This document shows, in pieces, positions 53,731 through 64,000 of a stretch of DNA of 64,000 nucleotides (position 1 is the first letter of the stretch; the number at the start of each line of letters is the position of its first letter). Below the pieces are notes generated by a model. It was not told where the DNA came from. It ran no database searches and worked only from the letters and a program-made list of their open reading frames with translations. Location: positions 2,480,001 through 2,544,000 of the forward strand of contig NZ_CP121252.1 of assembly GCF_029637705.1 (NCBI RefSeq). Reading direction: 5' to 3'. The DNA comes from Citricoccus muralis. Lineage in GTDB: Bacteria; Actinomycetota; Actinomycetes; Actinomycetales; Micrococcaceae. The position numbers were made by a program, and so were the translations under genes.

Positions 53731-54234
53731 ATGAACTTCATCGACAGCTTGCAGAACTTCGTCCTCTCCCTGCCCGAGGCCATCCAGTTCCTCGGTGTCT
53801 CCCTGGTGGCGATGATCCCCTTCATCGAAAACTACGGCGCGGTGGTGGTCGGATCCGTCGCCGGGGTCCCCGTGTGGGTTGCCGTACTCATGGCGATCAT
53901 CGGCAACCTCGCCGTCGTCGCGGTGCTCACCCTCATCGCCTCCGGCACCCGTGAAGCCATCGTTGCGCGGAGCTCTTCCGGCTCATCAGCTGGCGGCACC
54001 GTAGAGTCTTCGCCCCGCCAAGATAATGTGCGCCGGCTTTTCGATCGTTATGGGGTCCCCGGTGTCACCCTGCTAGGCATGCTGGTGGTGCCCACCCATG
54101 TCATCGCTCCGACCCTGGTATCCTTCGGCTCACCCAAGACGGTCGTATTGGTCTGGCAGGCCATCTCCATCACCCTCTACGCCGTCGTCGCCGGGTTGCT
54201 CGTCAACGGGCTGATCAACCTCGCCGGTTTCTAA
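53731..54234 (+). CDS. Small multidrug export protein (Sm_multidrug_ex family)
   Basis: A 167-residue membrane protein with about four hydrophobic helices. Conserved-looking segments are MIPFIENYGAVVVGSVAGVP and RYGVPGVTLLGMLVVPTHVI, the latter with the Gly/Pro pattern of this family. Between them lies a polar loop (SSSGSSAGGTVESSPRQDN). The ATG at 53731 is preferred over an in-frame start at 53644, which would cross the operator. The name is inherited from the family; transport has little experimental support. It is divergent from the two-component system and may be its target. Confidence 0.8.
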   Translation: MNFIDSLQNFVLSLPEAIQFLGVSLVAMIPFIENYGAVVVGSVAGVPVWVAVLMAIIGNLAVVAVLTLIASGTREAIVARSSSGSSAGGTVESSPRQDNVRRLFDRYGVPGVTLLGMLVVPTHVIAPTLVSFGSPKTVVLVWQAISITLYAVVAGLLVNGLINLAGF

Positions 54235-54263
54235 ACAGCTGACAGCAATCACCCGCCACACCG

Positions 54264-54299
54264 CAGCGGGGCTGACCCTTCATTGGGTCAGCCCCGCTG
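54264..54299. terminator. Bidirectional hairpin between the export gene and clpB
   Basis: Perfect 15-base stem CAGCGGGGCTGACCC / GGGTCAGCCCCGCTG around a 6-base loop TTCATT, in the 80-base convergent gap. No long T-run follows on either side, but the position fits termination of both genes. Confidence 0.8.
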
Positions 54300-54314
54300 T
54301 GCGTCAGATCAGCG

Positions 54315-56912
<2,598 letters not shown>

Positions 56913-57317
56913 CACCGCTCCTTTCGTCCCAGCCTCCCAGGGCTGATCAATGCTGGATACTCTTACTTGAGTCTACTTAACTCAACCTTGTCGACGCGAC
57001 ACTTATTCCAGTCCGAAAAGCCGGCCTCACCGGCCAGTCTGCCGCATTACTTCCCCACGAGACTTTTCATCCATTAAAGTCAGAGGAAACTTTCAGGCGC
57101 GGCAAGTTACCCACAGTATGATTACTCAAACGCGAAAACCCTCAATCACCCCCTACGCTGGTGCTCTGAATCGTTCCAACAACGTTCTTATCAAAGCATC
57201 GATCATCGCGAGTAGGGGAGTTTTGACCGCCACTGGGTGAGCGACTCCAGGTCTTTGTCTTTCGCGGGATACGTCCGACGCCGCTGATATGGCACCAGGC
57301 CGCCTCGAAGGGAACCC
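56913..57317. other. 405-base intergenic region upstream of clpB
   Basis: Holds the clpB promoter with a HAIR element at 56966-56986. The remainder (57000-57317) is more A/T-rich than average and contains no convincing gene, repeat or hairpin. Its right end carries AAGGGA, the ribosome site of the surface-protein pseudogene. Confidence 0.7.
56966..56986. promoter_or_regulatory. HAIR element (HspR operator) for clpB
   Basis: CTTGAGT-N7-ACTCAAC against the HAIR consensus CTTGAGT-N7-ACTCAAG, 13 of 14 positions. It lies 54-74 bases upstream of the clpB start. HspR represses dnaK and clpB through this element in Streptomyces and mycobacteria, so heat-shock control of clpB is well supported. Confidence 0.9.
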
Positions 57318-58202
57318 ATGGCCGTCTTCAGACCACGACCCCGCACCATCATCGGCGCAGGAGCAGTGACCACCGTGATTGCTCCCTCGCCGTGCTCGCC
57401 CCGGGGTCCGCTGACCTTGCGGACGTCGCCGACCCGGAGTTCAACCTCGACGTCTACGACTTCGCTCTCGTGATCGATGAGGACACCACCCTGGGGACCT
57501 GCACGACCACACCACTGAGCGCAGAGACAACGGCGTCTTTGGTCTGCACCCTGGAGAAGGAGGCCTACCTCACTCAGCACGACAACATTTGGGCCATGGC
57601 AGACGCGTTCATGCAGGCATGGCAGCAGACTGATGAAGAGTCGGTGACCTTCGCCACCACACGCGGGATGATCGGGGTGCCACTGCCCGGCGGTATCGGC
57701 CCCCGGGAATCTCGCCGAAGCGGGAGACGGCGTCCAAGGACGGCTGGACCGGCTCGAACCGCACCGAAGCGTTCTGGCGCGTGTTCATCCCCGGTTCTCT
57801 GGTGGAGGGCGCAGATCCCGTCACCATCGTCGATCAGATCCCCGAGGGGCTGAGCCACTGGGAGGACTCGGTACGCATCACTTCGCTGCCGGATACGCAG
57901 GAGGGCTGGGGCAAGTTCCAGGCCAATGATGGACAGGCCGTTGACCCGGACCGTTACGAGGTCTCGAGCTCGGGCAACGAGCTGAGTATCGATCTACAAC
58001 CAACGCCGAGCTGCAGTCACGCGGTTCCGGCACAGCTGGTGGCGATCTGATCCCGACCGAGCCTCCGGAACCGACCGAGCCCACCGAGTCAACGGAAGCC
58101 TCGGTGTCCGAAACCTCCGGCGAGTGCACTCCCCCGGAACTACCTCGGCCGCCGCAGAGGCCCCCCACCACGGATGCGCCGTCCACACCCCCACTGTTTT
58201 AA
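57318..58202 (+). pseudogene. Frameshifted cell-surface (fimbrial/adhesin-like) protein
   Basis: Four consecutive protein-like stretches occur in changing frames. The first (57318 on) is a signal peptide start, PRTIIGAGAVTTVIA; it shifts at ~57382 into SLAVLAPGSADLADVADPEF and VYDFALVIDEDTTLGTCTTT. A second shift at ~57700 gives GWTGSNRTEAFWRVFIPGSL and VDQIPEGLSHWEDSVRI. A third at ~58000 gives TTNAELQSRGSGTAGG and then a Pro/Thr/Glu-rich stalk (PTEPPEPTEPTESTEAS) ending at TAA 58202. The middle resembles fibrinogen-binding or isopeptide-forming surface domains of Gram-positive adhesins. No sorting LPxTG or membrane anchor remains. Confidence 0.75.
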
Positions 58203-58230
58203 GTGGCTGAGTGCGAGGCGTCAGAAACCG

Positions 58231-59076
58231 CTAGGAATCCGTCGGCGACGGGCTCGTCGCACTCGATGACGGGGTCGCGCTCGACGATTCTTCGTCGCCG
58301 AAAGCGTCCTCGAGTCGATTGATCTGCTCGGTGAACAGCGTCTCCGCCTCAGCTTCGCTGATTCCCGTGGCCGCAATGTAAACGTGGTGGTTGCCCGCAG
58401 TCCCGCCACCGGTGTGGAGCGTCTCCACCTCGCCTGAACCGTCATCCACGCTCAGCTGGAACGCATCCAGATCGCCCAGCTGAGTGAAGGTGGCCGTCGA
58501 ACCTTCCAGCTCATCGCTGTCCACCGAGTCGCACGCGCCCGGGATCCGGGAGTACACCGACATCGGGTCGACATCATCCGCTGTCTCGATCACCATGGTC
58601 TCGATGACGACCGAGGACTCGGCATCCGCGTCCGACGCGTCACCCTCCGACTCCGTGCTCTCCGGCGTCGGCTCATCGTCAGATGCGGCCGCTTCATAGT
58701 GGCCGGTCACGCCGATCAGCGCCTGGGTGCTGAACGCATTAAGCTCCGCCAGCAGATCCGCACACTGGCCCGTGGTGGTGAACTCGCTCAGCGAGAAATA
58801 CATGGTGAAGGGCTGGTTCTCATACGACTCCACGCTGAGGTTCAGCTCGCCAGGCAGGGCCTCATCACCGGTGGTCAGCAACACACCGGCCAACTCGTCC
58901 ACGCTGGCCTGCGGCGCCACACTGGCCGATGAGGACGCCGACTCGGAGGGAGATTCGGACGGGCTCCCCGACGGTTCCGGGGAGGGCTCAACGGTGCACG
59001 ACGTCAACGTCAGGCCGGCTGTGAGGAGCAAGAGTGCGGGAGCCGTCGTCAGCGCGCGCGTGCGGGAATCTGCCAT
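58231..59076 (-). CDS. Predicted lipoprotein of unknown function
   Basis: A 281-residue exported protein. The signal peptide ends in the lipobox LTLTSC (Cys ~25). A Ser/Pro/Glu-rich spacer (SPSESPSESASSSASV) leads to a soluble domain with SVDELAGVLLTTGDEALPGE, TTTGQCADLLAELN and RIPGACDSVDS, whose two cysteines could pair. An acidic insert (SEGDASDADAESS) and a Ser/Thr/Pro tail are low complexity. The fold is not recognised, though PknH-sensor- or LpqN-like exported domains are possible. The ATG at 59076 (GAAGG upstream) is chosen over 59103. Confidence 0.75.
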   Translation of the reverse strand: MADSRTRALTTAPALLLLTAGLTLTSCTVEPSPEPSGSPSESPSESASSSASVAPQASVDELAGVLLTTGDEALPGELNLSVESYENQPFTMYFSLSEFTTTGQCADLLAELNAFSTQALIGVTGHYEAAASDDEPTPESTESEGDASDADAESSVVIETMVIETADDVDPMSVYSRIPGACDSVDSDELEGSTATFTQLGDLDAFQLSVDDGSGEVETLHTGGGTAGNHHVYIAATGISEAEAETLFTEQINRLEDAFGDEESSSATPSSSATSPSPTDS

Positions 59077-59179
59077 GACCTTCACAGTAGTCTGCTCCGC
59101 CAAATCCCTTCAACCGAGCCCACCTCGCTCAGGTCGAGCTTCCGTTGCCAGCACACGGACGGACGGTACGCTCGAAGCT

Positions 59180-60436
59180 ATGAGTTCTGCCCCGAAACGA
59201 CGACGACGGCGTTTCTCGCGGCGCACCTACGCTGCACCCCGAGCGTCGGTGATCTACGTGCTGCGCCGCACCTGGATGCGACTCATCGAGATGCAGGTGT
59301 GGGACGTCGCCGGAACCATGACCTTCTACGCCATGCTCTCAGTGCTGCCCGCCCTGGTCTCCATTGTCTCGCTCGTTTCGCTGCTGGGATTGCAGTCGGA
59401 GACCGTAGAAGCCGCGGCCGAGCTGATCCACGAGCTCGTGCCCACCATGGAGCCGGCTGCTATCAGTTCGGCCGTGCTGGCGCTGGGCAACACCGGCGGC
59501 GGGGTACTTGGCCTGGTTGTTGGACTGCTGGGGTCGCTGTACTCGGCGTCGAATGTGTTGGCCGCATTCCACCGGGCGATGCACCGCCTGTACGACACCC
59601 GTGAGGGGCGCCCGCTGCTGTTGTTCCGCGCCCGAGTCCTGCTGGAGACCATCGGGGTCATGCTGGTGGCTATTGCCGTGCTGCTGCTGATCACCGTCGG
59701 CGGCGAGTTCTCCGAACGCCTCGGTACCATGCTGGGCTTCACCACCGAAACTGTGGCCACCTGGAACACCGTGAAATGGTGGGTGATTCTCGCGGTACTC
59801 ATCATCGGGGTCTCCACCGCCTACTATTCCACCCCCAACGTGAAGCTGCCCCGCTACCGGCTCGTCACCGCTGGTGGCGCCTTCACCGTGCTGGTGCTGT
59901 TCTTCGCCCTGCGCACCGTGGGCTGGCTACTGGACTCGGTCGGCTCTTTCTCGCAGATCCTCACCACCCTGAACGGGGTGATCGTCATCATCCTGATGAC
60001 CTGGATCGCCACCATGGTGCTCATCGCCGGGGCGGCCTGGGACGCCGAGGTACTGCGCGCCCGCCAGCTCGCCGCCGGACTGCCCGCCTGGGACACCTTG
60101 CAGCTGCGCACGGTACACACCCGCGTTCTGAAGAAGCTGGACCGACAGGCCGCCGATGAATACCGCGTGGGCCGGATCATCGCCAGGGCGGCCAACACCG
60201 GAGAACCCGTCACCACGGTGAAAACCAGCCGACTCACCGAATCCGGCTCGCTGTTCGCCCTGAATGCGGGCAACCACCGCCTGACCACAGGCACCCCCTA
60301 CGTGCGCGAAACGTTCCTCTCTCGCCACGCAGAACTCGCCGCGGCCGCCGAAGCCGCAGAAGCCGACAGCGACACGGGGGAATCTGATGCGGAAGAAATG
60401 GCCCAAGACCTCCCCGAACGAAAGGACCGTGCATGA
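59180..60436 (+). CDS. YihY/BrkB-family membrane protein
   Basis: A 418-residue inner-membrane protein. After a basic N-terminus (PKRRRRRFSRRTY) come about six hydrophobic helices. Family landmarks are VAGTMTFYAMLSVLPALVSI, GLVVGLLGSLYSASNVLAAF, AYYSTPNVKLPRYRLVTAGG and the Gly-rich IATMVLIAGAAWDAEVLRAR. The hydrophilic tail (~110 residues) is acidic and absent from short homologues. Despite its old annotation as ribonuclease BN, the family is not an RNase; function remains unclear. It overlaps the acetyltransferase-methyltransferase gene by ATGA, so the two are co-translated. Confidence 0.9.
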   Translation: MSSAPKRRRRRFSRRTYAAPRASVIYVLRRTWMRLIEMQVWDVAGTMTFYAMLSVLPALVSIVSLVSLLGLQSETVEAAAELIHELVPTMEPAAISSAVLALGNTGGGVLGLVVGLLGSLYSASNVLAAFHRAMHRLYDTREGRPLLLFRARVLLETIGVMLVAIAVLLLITVGGEFSERLGTMLGFTTETVATWNTVKWWVILAVLIIGVSTAYYSTPNVKLPRYRLVTAGGAFTVLVLFFALRTVGWLLDSVGSFSQILTTLNGVIVIILMTWIATMVLIAGAAWDAEVLRARQLAAGLPAWDTLQLRTVHTRVLKKLDRQAADEYRVGRIIARAANTGEPVTTVKTSRLTESGSLFALNAGNHRLTTGTPYVRETFLSRHAELAAAAEAAEADSDTGESDAEEMAQDLPERKDRA

Positions 60437-61731
60437 CCACCGACCCGGCCCCGCACTACTTCCCCGATGAGCGTTCGATGCGCGAGCGCATGGAATCCGG
60501 GGACGTCTATTTGGCAGCCAGCGACGAGCTGGGCTCCGCCTCGGCTCGAGCTCAGCGGCTCACCGAAACATACAACGCCACCTCCATCGACGACGGCGCC
60601 ACCCGCACCGAGCTGTTGCGCGACCTGCTCGGTGAGGTCGGCGAGCAGGTGGAGATCCGCCCACCCTTCAATGTTGACTACGGGCGCTACATTCGTATCG
60701 GGGCCCGCACCTTCGCCAATTTCGGGCTGCTGGCTCTCGACGTCGCGCCCATCACCATCGGCGCCGACGTGCAGATCGGTCCGCGCGTGCAACTGGTGAC
60801 TGCCTCGCACCCAGTGGAGGCCGGACCGCGTCGGGCCAAGTGGGAGTCCGGTGAGCCGATCGTCATCGGCGATAATGTGTGGTTGGGCGCTGGCGTGGTG
60901 GTCGGCCCGGGCGTGACCATCGGCGAGAACACGGTGGTCGGTGCCGGGGCTGTAGTCACCCGGGATCTGCCCGCCAATGTGATCGCCGTCGGGGTGCCAG
61001 CCCGGCCTATCAAGCCGCTGCCCGCTGATCCGGAGGCCGGATACTCCACGGTGGCTCTCGGTCCGGAGCCGGAGTCCGCCGAGTCGCCGGAAGCAGTAGT
61101 CGCGCCGGAGCCCGCAACCACCGGAAACGCCTGGACGCGTGCAGTCACCGCGGACCCGGGGCACTCCCAGCGCTATGCGGAACGCTGGCGGCGACTAGCA
61201 GCAGAGGGCTTCGACGTCGACGGCGAGGCCCGGCTGATCGACGCGATGGCCGAGCGCGAATCCCGCATTCTCGATGCCGGTTGCGGCACCGGCCGCACCG
61301 GAGGGTACCTGGCCGAGGCGGGGCACAGCGTGGTCGGTGTGGATGTGGATCCGCACCTGGTTGAGGTGGCCCGTACCGATTTCCCCGACGCCACCTGGTT
61401 CACCGGCGACCTGGAAAATCTGGAGTCTTCGCTCTCGGATGAGGCCCGCGAAACGCTGGCAGAGCCGTTCGATCTGGCGGTCAGCGCCGGCAACGTATTC
61501 GGATTCCTGGCCCCGGCCGGCCGGCGTCCGGCGCTACGCAGCATCCGGGAGCTGCTGGTCGATTCGGGCCGTGTGGTGATCGGCTTCGGCGCCGGTCGCG
61601 GCTACACCTTCACCGAGTTTTTCGCCGACGCCGCAGCCGAGGGTTTCACGGTGGACGCCCGGTACTCCACCTGGACGTTGCAGCCCTTCACCGAGGAGTC
61701 CGATTTCCTGGTGGCCGTGCTGCGCCGCTGA
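60433..61731 (+). CDS. Fusion of a sugar O-acetyltransferase and a SAM methyltransferase
   Basis: A 432-residue two-domain protein. Residues ~1-200 are a maltose/galactoside O-acetyltransferase: SMRERMESGDVYLAASDELG, PPFNVDYGRYIRIGARTFAN, TASHPVEAG with the catalytic His, and left-handed helix hexapeptides such as IVIGDNVWLGAGVVVGPGVT. A Pro/Glu/Ala linker (~200-235) follows. Residues ~240-432 are a class I methyltransferase with motif I ILDAGCGTGRTGGYLAEAGH, acidic GVDVDPH, and FDLAVSAGNVFGFLAP. Both halves look intact, so this is a true fusion, not an ORF-join error. The acceptors are unknown. A terminator follows. Confidence 0.85.
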   Translation: MTTDPAPHYFPDERSMRERMESGDVYLAASDELGSASARAQRLTETYNATSIDDGATRTELLRDLLGEVGEQVEIRPPFNVDYGRYIRIGARTFANFGLLALDVAPITIGADVQIGPRVQLVTASHPVEAGPRRAKWESGEPIVIGDNVWLGAGVVVGPGVTIGENTVVGAGAVVTRDLPANVIAVGVPARPIKPLPADPEAGYSTVALGPEPESAESPEAVVAPEPATTGNAWTRAVTADPGHSQRYAERWRRLAAEGFDVDGEARLIDAMAERESRILDAGCGTGRTGGYLAEAGHSVVGVDVDPHLVEVARTDFPDATWFTGDLENLESSLSDEARETLAEPFDLAVSAGNVFGFLAPAGRRPALRSIRELLVDSGRVVIGFGAGRGYTFTEFFADAAAEGFTVDARYSTWTLQPFTEESDFLVAVLRR

Positions 61732-61774
61732 CCCGGACAAGCAGACAACAAGACAGCTAGACAGTCAGCAATAG

Positions 61775-61817
61775 CACGACGCCGGACCCCTGCAACGGGA
61801 TCCGGCGTCGTCGTGTG
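61775..61817 (+). terminator. Hairpin terminator after the acetyltransferase-methyltransferase gene
   Basis: Stem ACGACGCCGGA (61776-61786) / TCCGGCGTCGT (61801-61811), 11 perfect pairs with a 14-base loop and followed by CGTGTG. It lies in the convergent gap with the DoxX-like gene and could serve both. Confidence 0.75.
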
Positions 61818-61843
61818 TAGTGCTTGCTACAGAATCGCGAGGC

Positions 61844-62437
61844 TTACTTGCCCTTGCGCTGAGCTTTCAGGTCCTTGCGGGCCTTACGCAGGGCGTCGAC
61901 CTGCTCCTCGCGGGCCTGGTTGATGGCGTCCACGCGATCGGCAGCAGCCTCCTGAATGGCCTCCACCTTCTCGCTCTTGGCGTCCGAGATCTTGCGGGCA
62001 CGCTTGGCGGCGGCTTTGCGCTTACTGGCCTTGCGGTTCACCAGCGAGTCCAGGGTGACAGCCACGCCGGCGCCCAGCATGATGACATCCTTGGCCACCG
62101 AGGTGCCCTCCTGCGAGGGACGCACGCCGTCGTCCTCGGTCATCTCCGGGGTGTTGAGGTACATGTTGACCAGGCCTGCGGAGAAGGCGCTCAACGCGGT
62201 ACCGGCCACCCAGCCTGGAACCACTGGCAGCAGCAGGGCCGCGCCCACGCCGATCTCGCTGTAGGTCAGGAAGCGGCGGAACGTGGCAGCGTCCATGTCC
62301 TTGACGGCGGGCAGACCCTTCTCGGCCATCTGGCGCAGACCTTCGGCCTGCTCGTCGGTCAGGTTGCGCTTGTTCAGGCCCGAATTCAGCACGAACGCGC
62401 CGGTGGTCAGGCGCAGCGGGATCTGGACGATGCTCAT
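61844..62437 (-). CDS. DoxX-like membrane protein with basic coiled-coil tail
   Basis: A 197-residue protein. Residues ~1-125 resemble DoxX: LRLTTGAFVLNSGLNKRNLT, RRFLTYSEIGVGAALLLPVV, GLVNMYLNTPEMTEDDGVRP and VAKDVIMLGAGVAVTLDSLV, together about four helices. The last ~65 residues form a strongly basic, Ala/Lys/Arg-rich helix (ASKRKAAAKRARKISDAKSE and on to KDLKAQRKGK), presumably cytoplasmic. In mycobacteria DoxX takes part in a redox complex with SodA and SseA; the equivalent here is inference. Confidence 0.82.
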   Translation of the reverse strand: MSIVQIPLRLTTGAFVLNSGLNKRNLTDEQAEGLRQMAEKGLPAVKDMDAATFRRFLTYSEIGVGAALLLPVVPGWVAGTALSAFSAGLVNMYLNTPEMTEDDGVRPSQEGTSVAKDVIMLGAGVAVTLDSLVNRKASKRKAAAKRARKISDAKSEKVEAIQEAAADRVDAINQAREEQVDALRKARKDLKAQRKGK

Positions 62438-62547
62438 GAGAGTCCTTCCGATGGGATCAGTTTCGACACCACTCTATAGTCACTCCCCCGTCCTCTGTCA
62501 GCCCTGGCCGCCCGCACGGGTCCTGTCGTACCCAGAATCCGGCACGC

Positions 62548-63327
62548 TCACAACGCGAGAATTCCCCGCACCACCGTGACAGCCGCGCCCACGCCCGCCA
62601 GCACGACGGCGAGGATCCGAGCCCGCTCGGCCTGCACGTGTCGGGACAGCACGGTGCCGAGCACAATCCCGACGACGACGCCGAGGCCCACCAGCGCGAA
62701 AAACCACCACGGCGGTAGCACCTCCACGACCGCCGCGCCGAGCAGCAGCTTGATCGCCACCGAAAACACCCCGAAGAGGAAGAACACCGGCTGCATGGTG
62801 GCGGCGAAGGCCCGTTGCGGCCACCGGGACACCTGGGCGAAAATGACCATCGCCGGCATCGCTACTCCGGCCACCGTGTTCAGGAATCCGCCGACGACGC
62901 CGGCTGAGAGTGCGGGCACCGGGCCGGTCCACTCGGGCAGCCGCGGCAGGGAGAACGTCATCACCAGGGTCAGCAACACCACCGCACCCACCACGATCTG
63001 CAACCACGCGGCAGGCAGCTCGGCCACGAGCGTCGCGCCCACGAGTGCGCCGAGCACCCCGATGGGCGCCAGCTGGCTCAGCCGTTTCCAGTCGATCCCT
63101 GCCCACACGGTGGTCATGATCAGCAACGCGGACACAATACTGGTGGCGTTGGTCAGCAGCACCCCGGCCACCGGGCCGAACAGCAGCACCATCACCGGGG
63201 TGACCACCAGGCCGACCCCCGCGCCGGAGACGCGCTGCAGGCAGGCGCCCACGAGTCCGGCGGCGACCGCTGCCAGCACCATCCACGTTTCCACGATCGC
63301 CACTCTAGCGGGGCGAGGCTTGTCCAT
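62548..63327 (-). CDS. TauE/SafE-family membrane permease
   Basis: A 259-residue protein with eight or so hydrophobic helices and the two-fold internal repeat of TauE/SafE. Landmarks are LVGACLQRVSGAGVGLVVTP in the first half and VVGGFLNTVAGVAMPAMVIF in the second. The family exports or imports sulfite, sulfonates or organic anions; the substrate here is unknown. Start choice is uncertain: ATG 63327, GTG 63303 and GTG 63294 are all open, and a longer frame to 63513 is rejected because it would cross the divergent lipoprotein gene. Confidence 0.85.
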   Translation of the reverse strand: MDKPRPARVAIVETWMVLAAVAAGLVGACLQRVSGAGVGLVVTPVMVLLFGPVAGVLLTNATSIVSALLIMTTVWAGIDWKRLSQLAPIGVLGALVGATLVAELPAAWLQIVVGAVVLLTLVMTFSLPRLPEWTGPVPALSAGVVGGFLNTVAGVAMPAMVIFAQVSRWPQRAFAATMQPVFFLFGVFSVAIKLLLGAAVVEVLPPWWFFALVGLGVVVGIVLGTVLSRHVQAERARILAVVLAGVGAAVTVVRGILAL

Positions 63328-63356
63328 CCCCACCGAACTCTGGGTAAGCTGAGAAT

Positions 63357-63881
63357 ATGCGCACCACCGCCTGGGCTTCGGCCGGACCGTTGCTGGGTGC
63401 GGCCGTGCTGATCCTGACGGCCTGCGGTGACGATTCCTTCGGTGAGGTTCCCTTGTCCGCGAGGTACAAAGCGCACGGGATCGAACCGCCCGAGGATCGG
63501 GTGTTCCGGCCAAGCCAGCTCATCGTCGATGACCCGGACGGCGCCGTGGAGTTTCGCCACATCCCTGGCGAGAACGGCGCCGGCGTCGAGATCCACCACC
63601 TTCGTTGCGACGACGACGAAGCCCTGGCTGCCAAAACGGAACAGAACGGCATCTACCAGCCCTCCGGCTGGCCCCGGGACTGGGACGGAACCGGAGAGAT
63701 GCCGGACCCCTACTGCCACCCCGACTATCTAGAAGTCGGCGAGTGGATTCACCTGGAGGCCTTCTCCGCTGCATGGGAAGGACGTGAAACCTCCACGCTC
63801 GCCGATATTGGCCAGTCGCAGGAGTCGATCAATCAAGGCCTCTGGGATCAGTCCCGCGCCCGAGCACTCTGGACGCCCTAA
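63357..63881 (+). CDS. Small predicted lipoprotein
   Basis: A 174-residue exported protein with the lipobox LILTACG (Cys ~22). The mature part is acidic, with two cysteines in HHLRCDDDEAL and MPDPYCHPDYLEV that could form a disulfide and three close Trp residues (PSGWPRDWDGTGE and EWIHLEAF). The family is not recognised. There is no ribosome site and TAAGCT/GAGAAT lies immediately upstream, suggesting a leaderless transcript. It diverges from the TauE/SafE gene with almost no gap. Confidence 0.75.
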   Translation: MRTTAWASAGPLLGAAVLILTACGDDSFGEVPLSARYKAHGIEPPEDRVFRPSQLIVDDPDGAVEFRHIPGENGAGVEIHHLRCDDDEALAAKTEQNGIYQPSGWPRDWDGTGEMPDPYCHPDYLEVGEWIHLEAFSAAWEGRETSTLADIGQSQESINQGLWDQSRARALWTP

Positions 63882-63928
63882 TCCGGCGGTTCAGCCACGA
63901 TTCAGCTTTATTCGTCACAATGGAGCAA

Positions 63929-64000
63929 TGCTTCCCTCGATCTCATCGTTGTCTGCTGCGGCGCACGTGCCCCTGACCGCCGTTGCGCCCACAGACCAGG
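63929..64000 (+). CDS. Possible start of a gene running off the window
   Basis: An ATG at 63929 preceded by GGAG opens a frame (MLPSISSLSAAAHVPLTAVA) that continues to the window end without a stop. TTTATT about 20 bases upstream may be a -10. Only 24 codons are visible, so the product cannot be named. Confidence 0.35.

Overview
The window is about 64 kb of high-GC DNA with dense, mostly leader-poor genes and many ATGA or GTGA stop/start overlaps. Gene content and order point to an actinobacterium, most likely a member of Micrococcales. The order topA, helicase, tad-like locus, Nudix hydrolase, nth, MarP-type protease, Crp, RidA, class A PBP and metallophosphoesterase follows the Mycobacterium tuberculosis Rv3646c to Rv3683 backbone as I remember it. 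The genus cannot be fixed from sequence alone. No rRNA, tRNA, CRISPR array or intact insertion sequence was recognised.

Layout. 1-5.1 kb (minus strand): topA (its 3-prime end runs off the window), a winged-helix regulator, a SAM methyltransferase and the tRNA U34 hydroxylase trhO. 5.1-9.0 kb: GNAT protein, DEAH helicase with a cysteine-rich tail, and a convergent SDR. 9.1-11.0 kb: a lower-GC island with one unrecognised membrane/coiled-coil gene and a decayed-looking gap. 11.0-15.4 kb: a compact tad-type pilus/secretion operon (CpaE-like, TadA ATPase, two TadB/C-type membrane proteins, pilin, two TadE-like proteins). 15.5-24.9 kb: Nudix, nth, membrane protein, acs, MetPS-type importer with a 51-residue small subunit, MarP-like protease, Crp, RidA and a 56-residue DUF4177-like protein. 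25-31.6 kb: bifunctional PBP, phosphoesterase and a heterodimeric ABC exporter. 31.6-42.6 kb: acyl-CoA ligase and purine genes purC, purD, purF and purM. These surround two asparaginase-II paralogues, a FadR-type regulator, a sterol-carrier-like protein and a broken asparagine permease. 42.7-46.7 kb: a DUF2087 regulator and a sulfur operon (thiosulfate sulfurtransferase, YeeE/TsuA-type transporter, cysK). 46.8-49.5 kb: a decay zone (gutted epimerase, siderophore-interacting protein, a binding-protein/ATPase deletion fusion, an AraC remnant). 49.5-64 kb: sirtuin, DUF3073, septum-formation-like protein, a DesK/DesR-type two-component system, small export protein, clpB under a HAIR element, a frameshifted surface-protein pseudogene, lipoproteins, YihY, an acetyltransferase-methyltransferase fusion, DoxX-like and TauE/SafE proteins.

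How the genes connect. Crp lies in the same window as two sites resembling its recognition sequence, one upstream of acs and one upstream of metP. ClpB carries the actinobacterial HspR operator. The two-component system has nested palindromes in its divergent promoter. At least five relic genes (asparagine permease, epimerase, siderophore system, AraC regulator, surface protein) suggest a lineage losing uptake and surface functions. The most interesting untested points are the acetyltransferase-methyltransferase fusion, the TrhO-coupled methyltransferase, the open-frame siderophore deletion chimera, the CpaE-like protein without a visible Walker A motif, and the lower-GC orphan gene.
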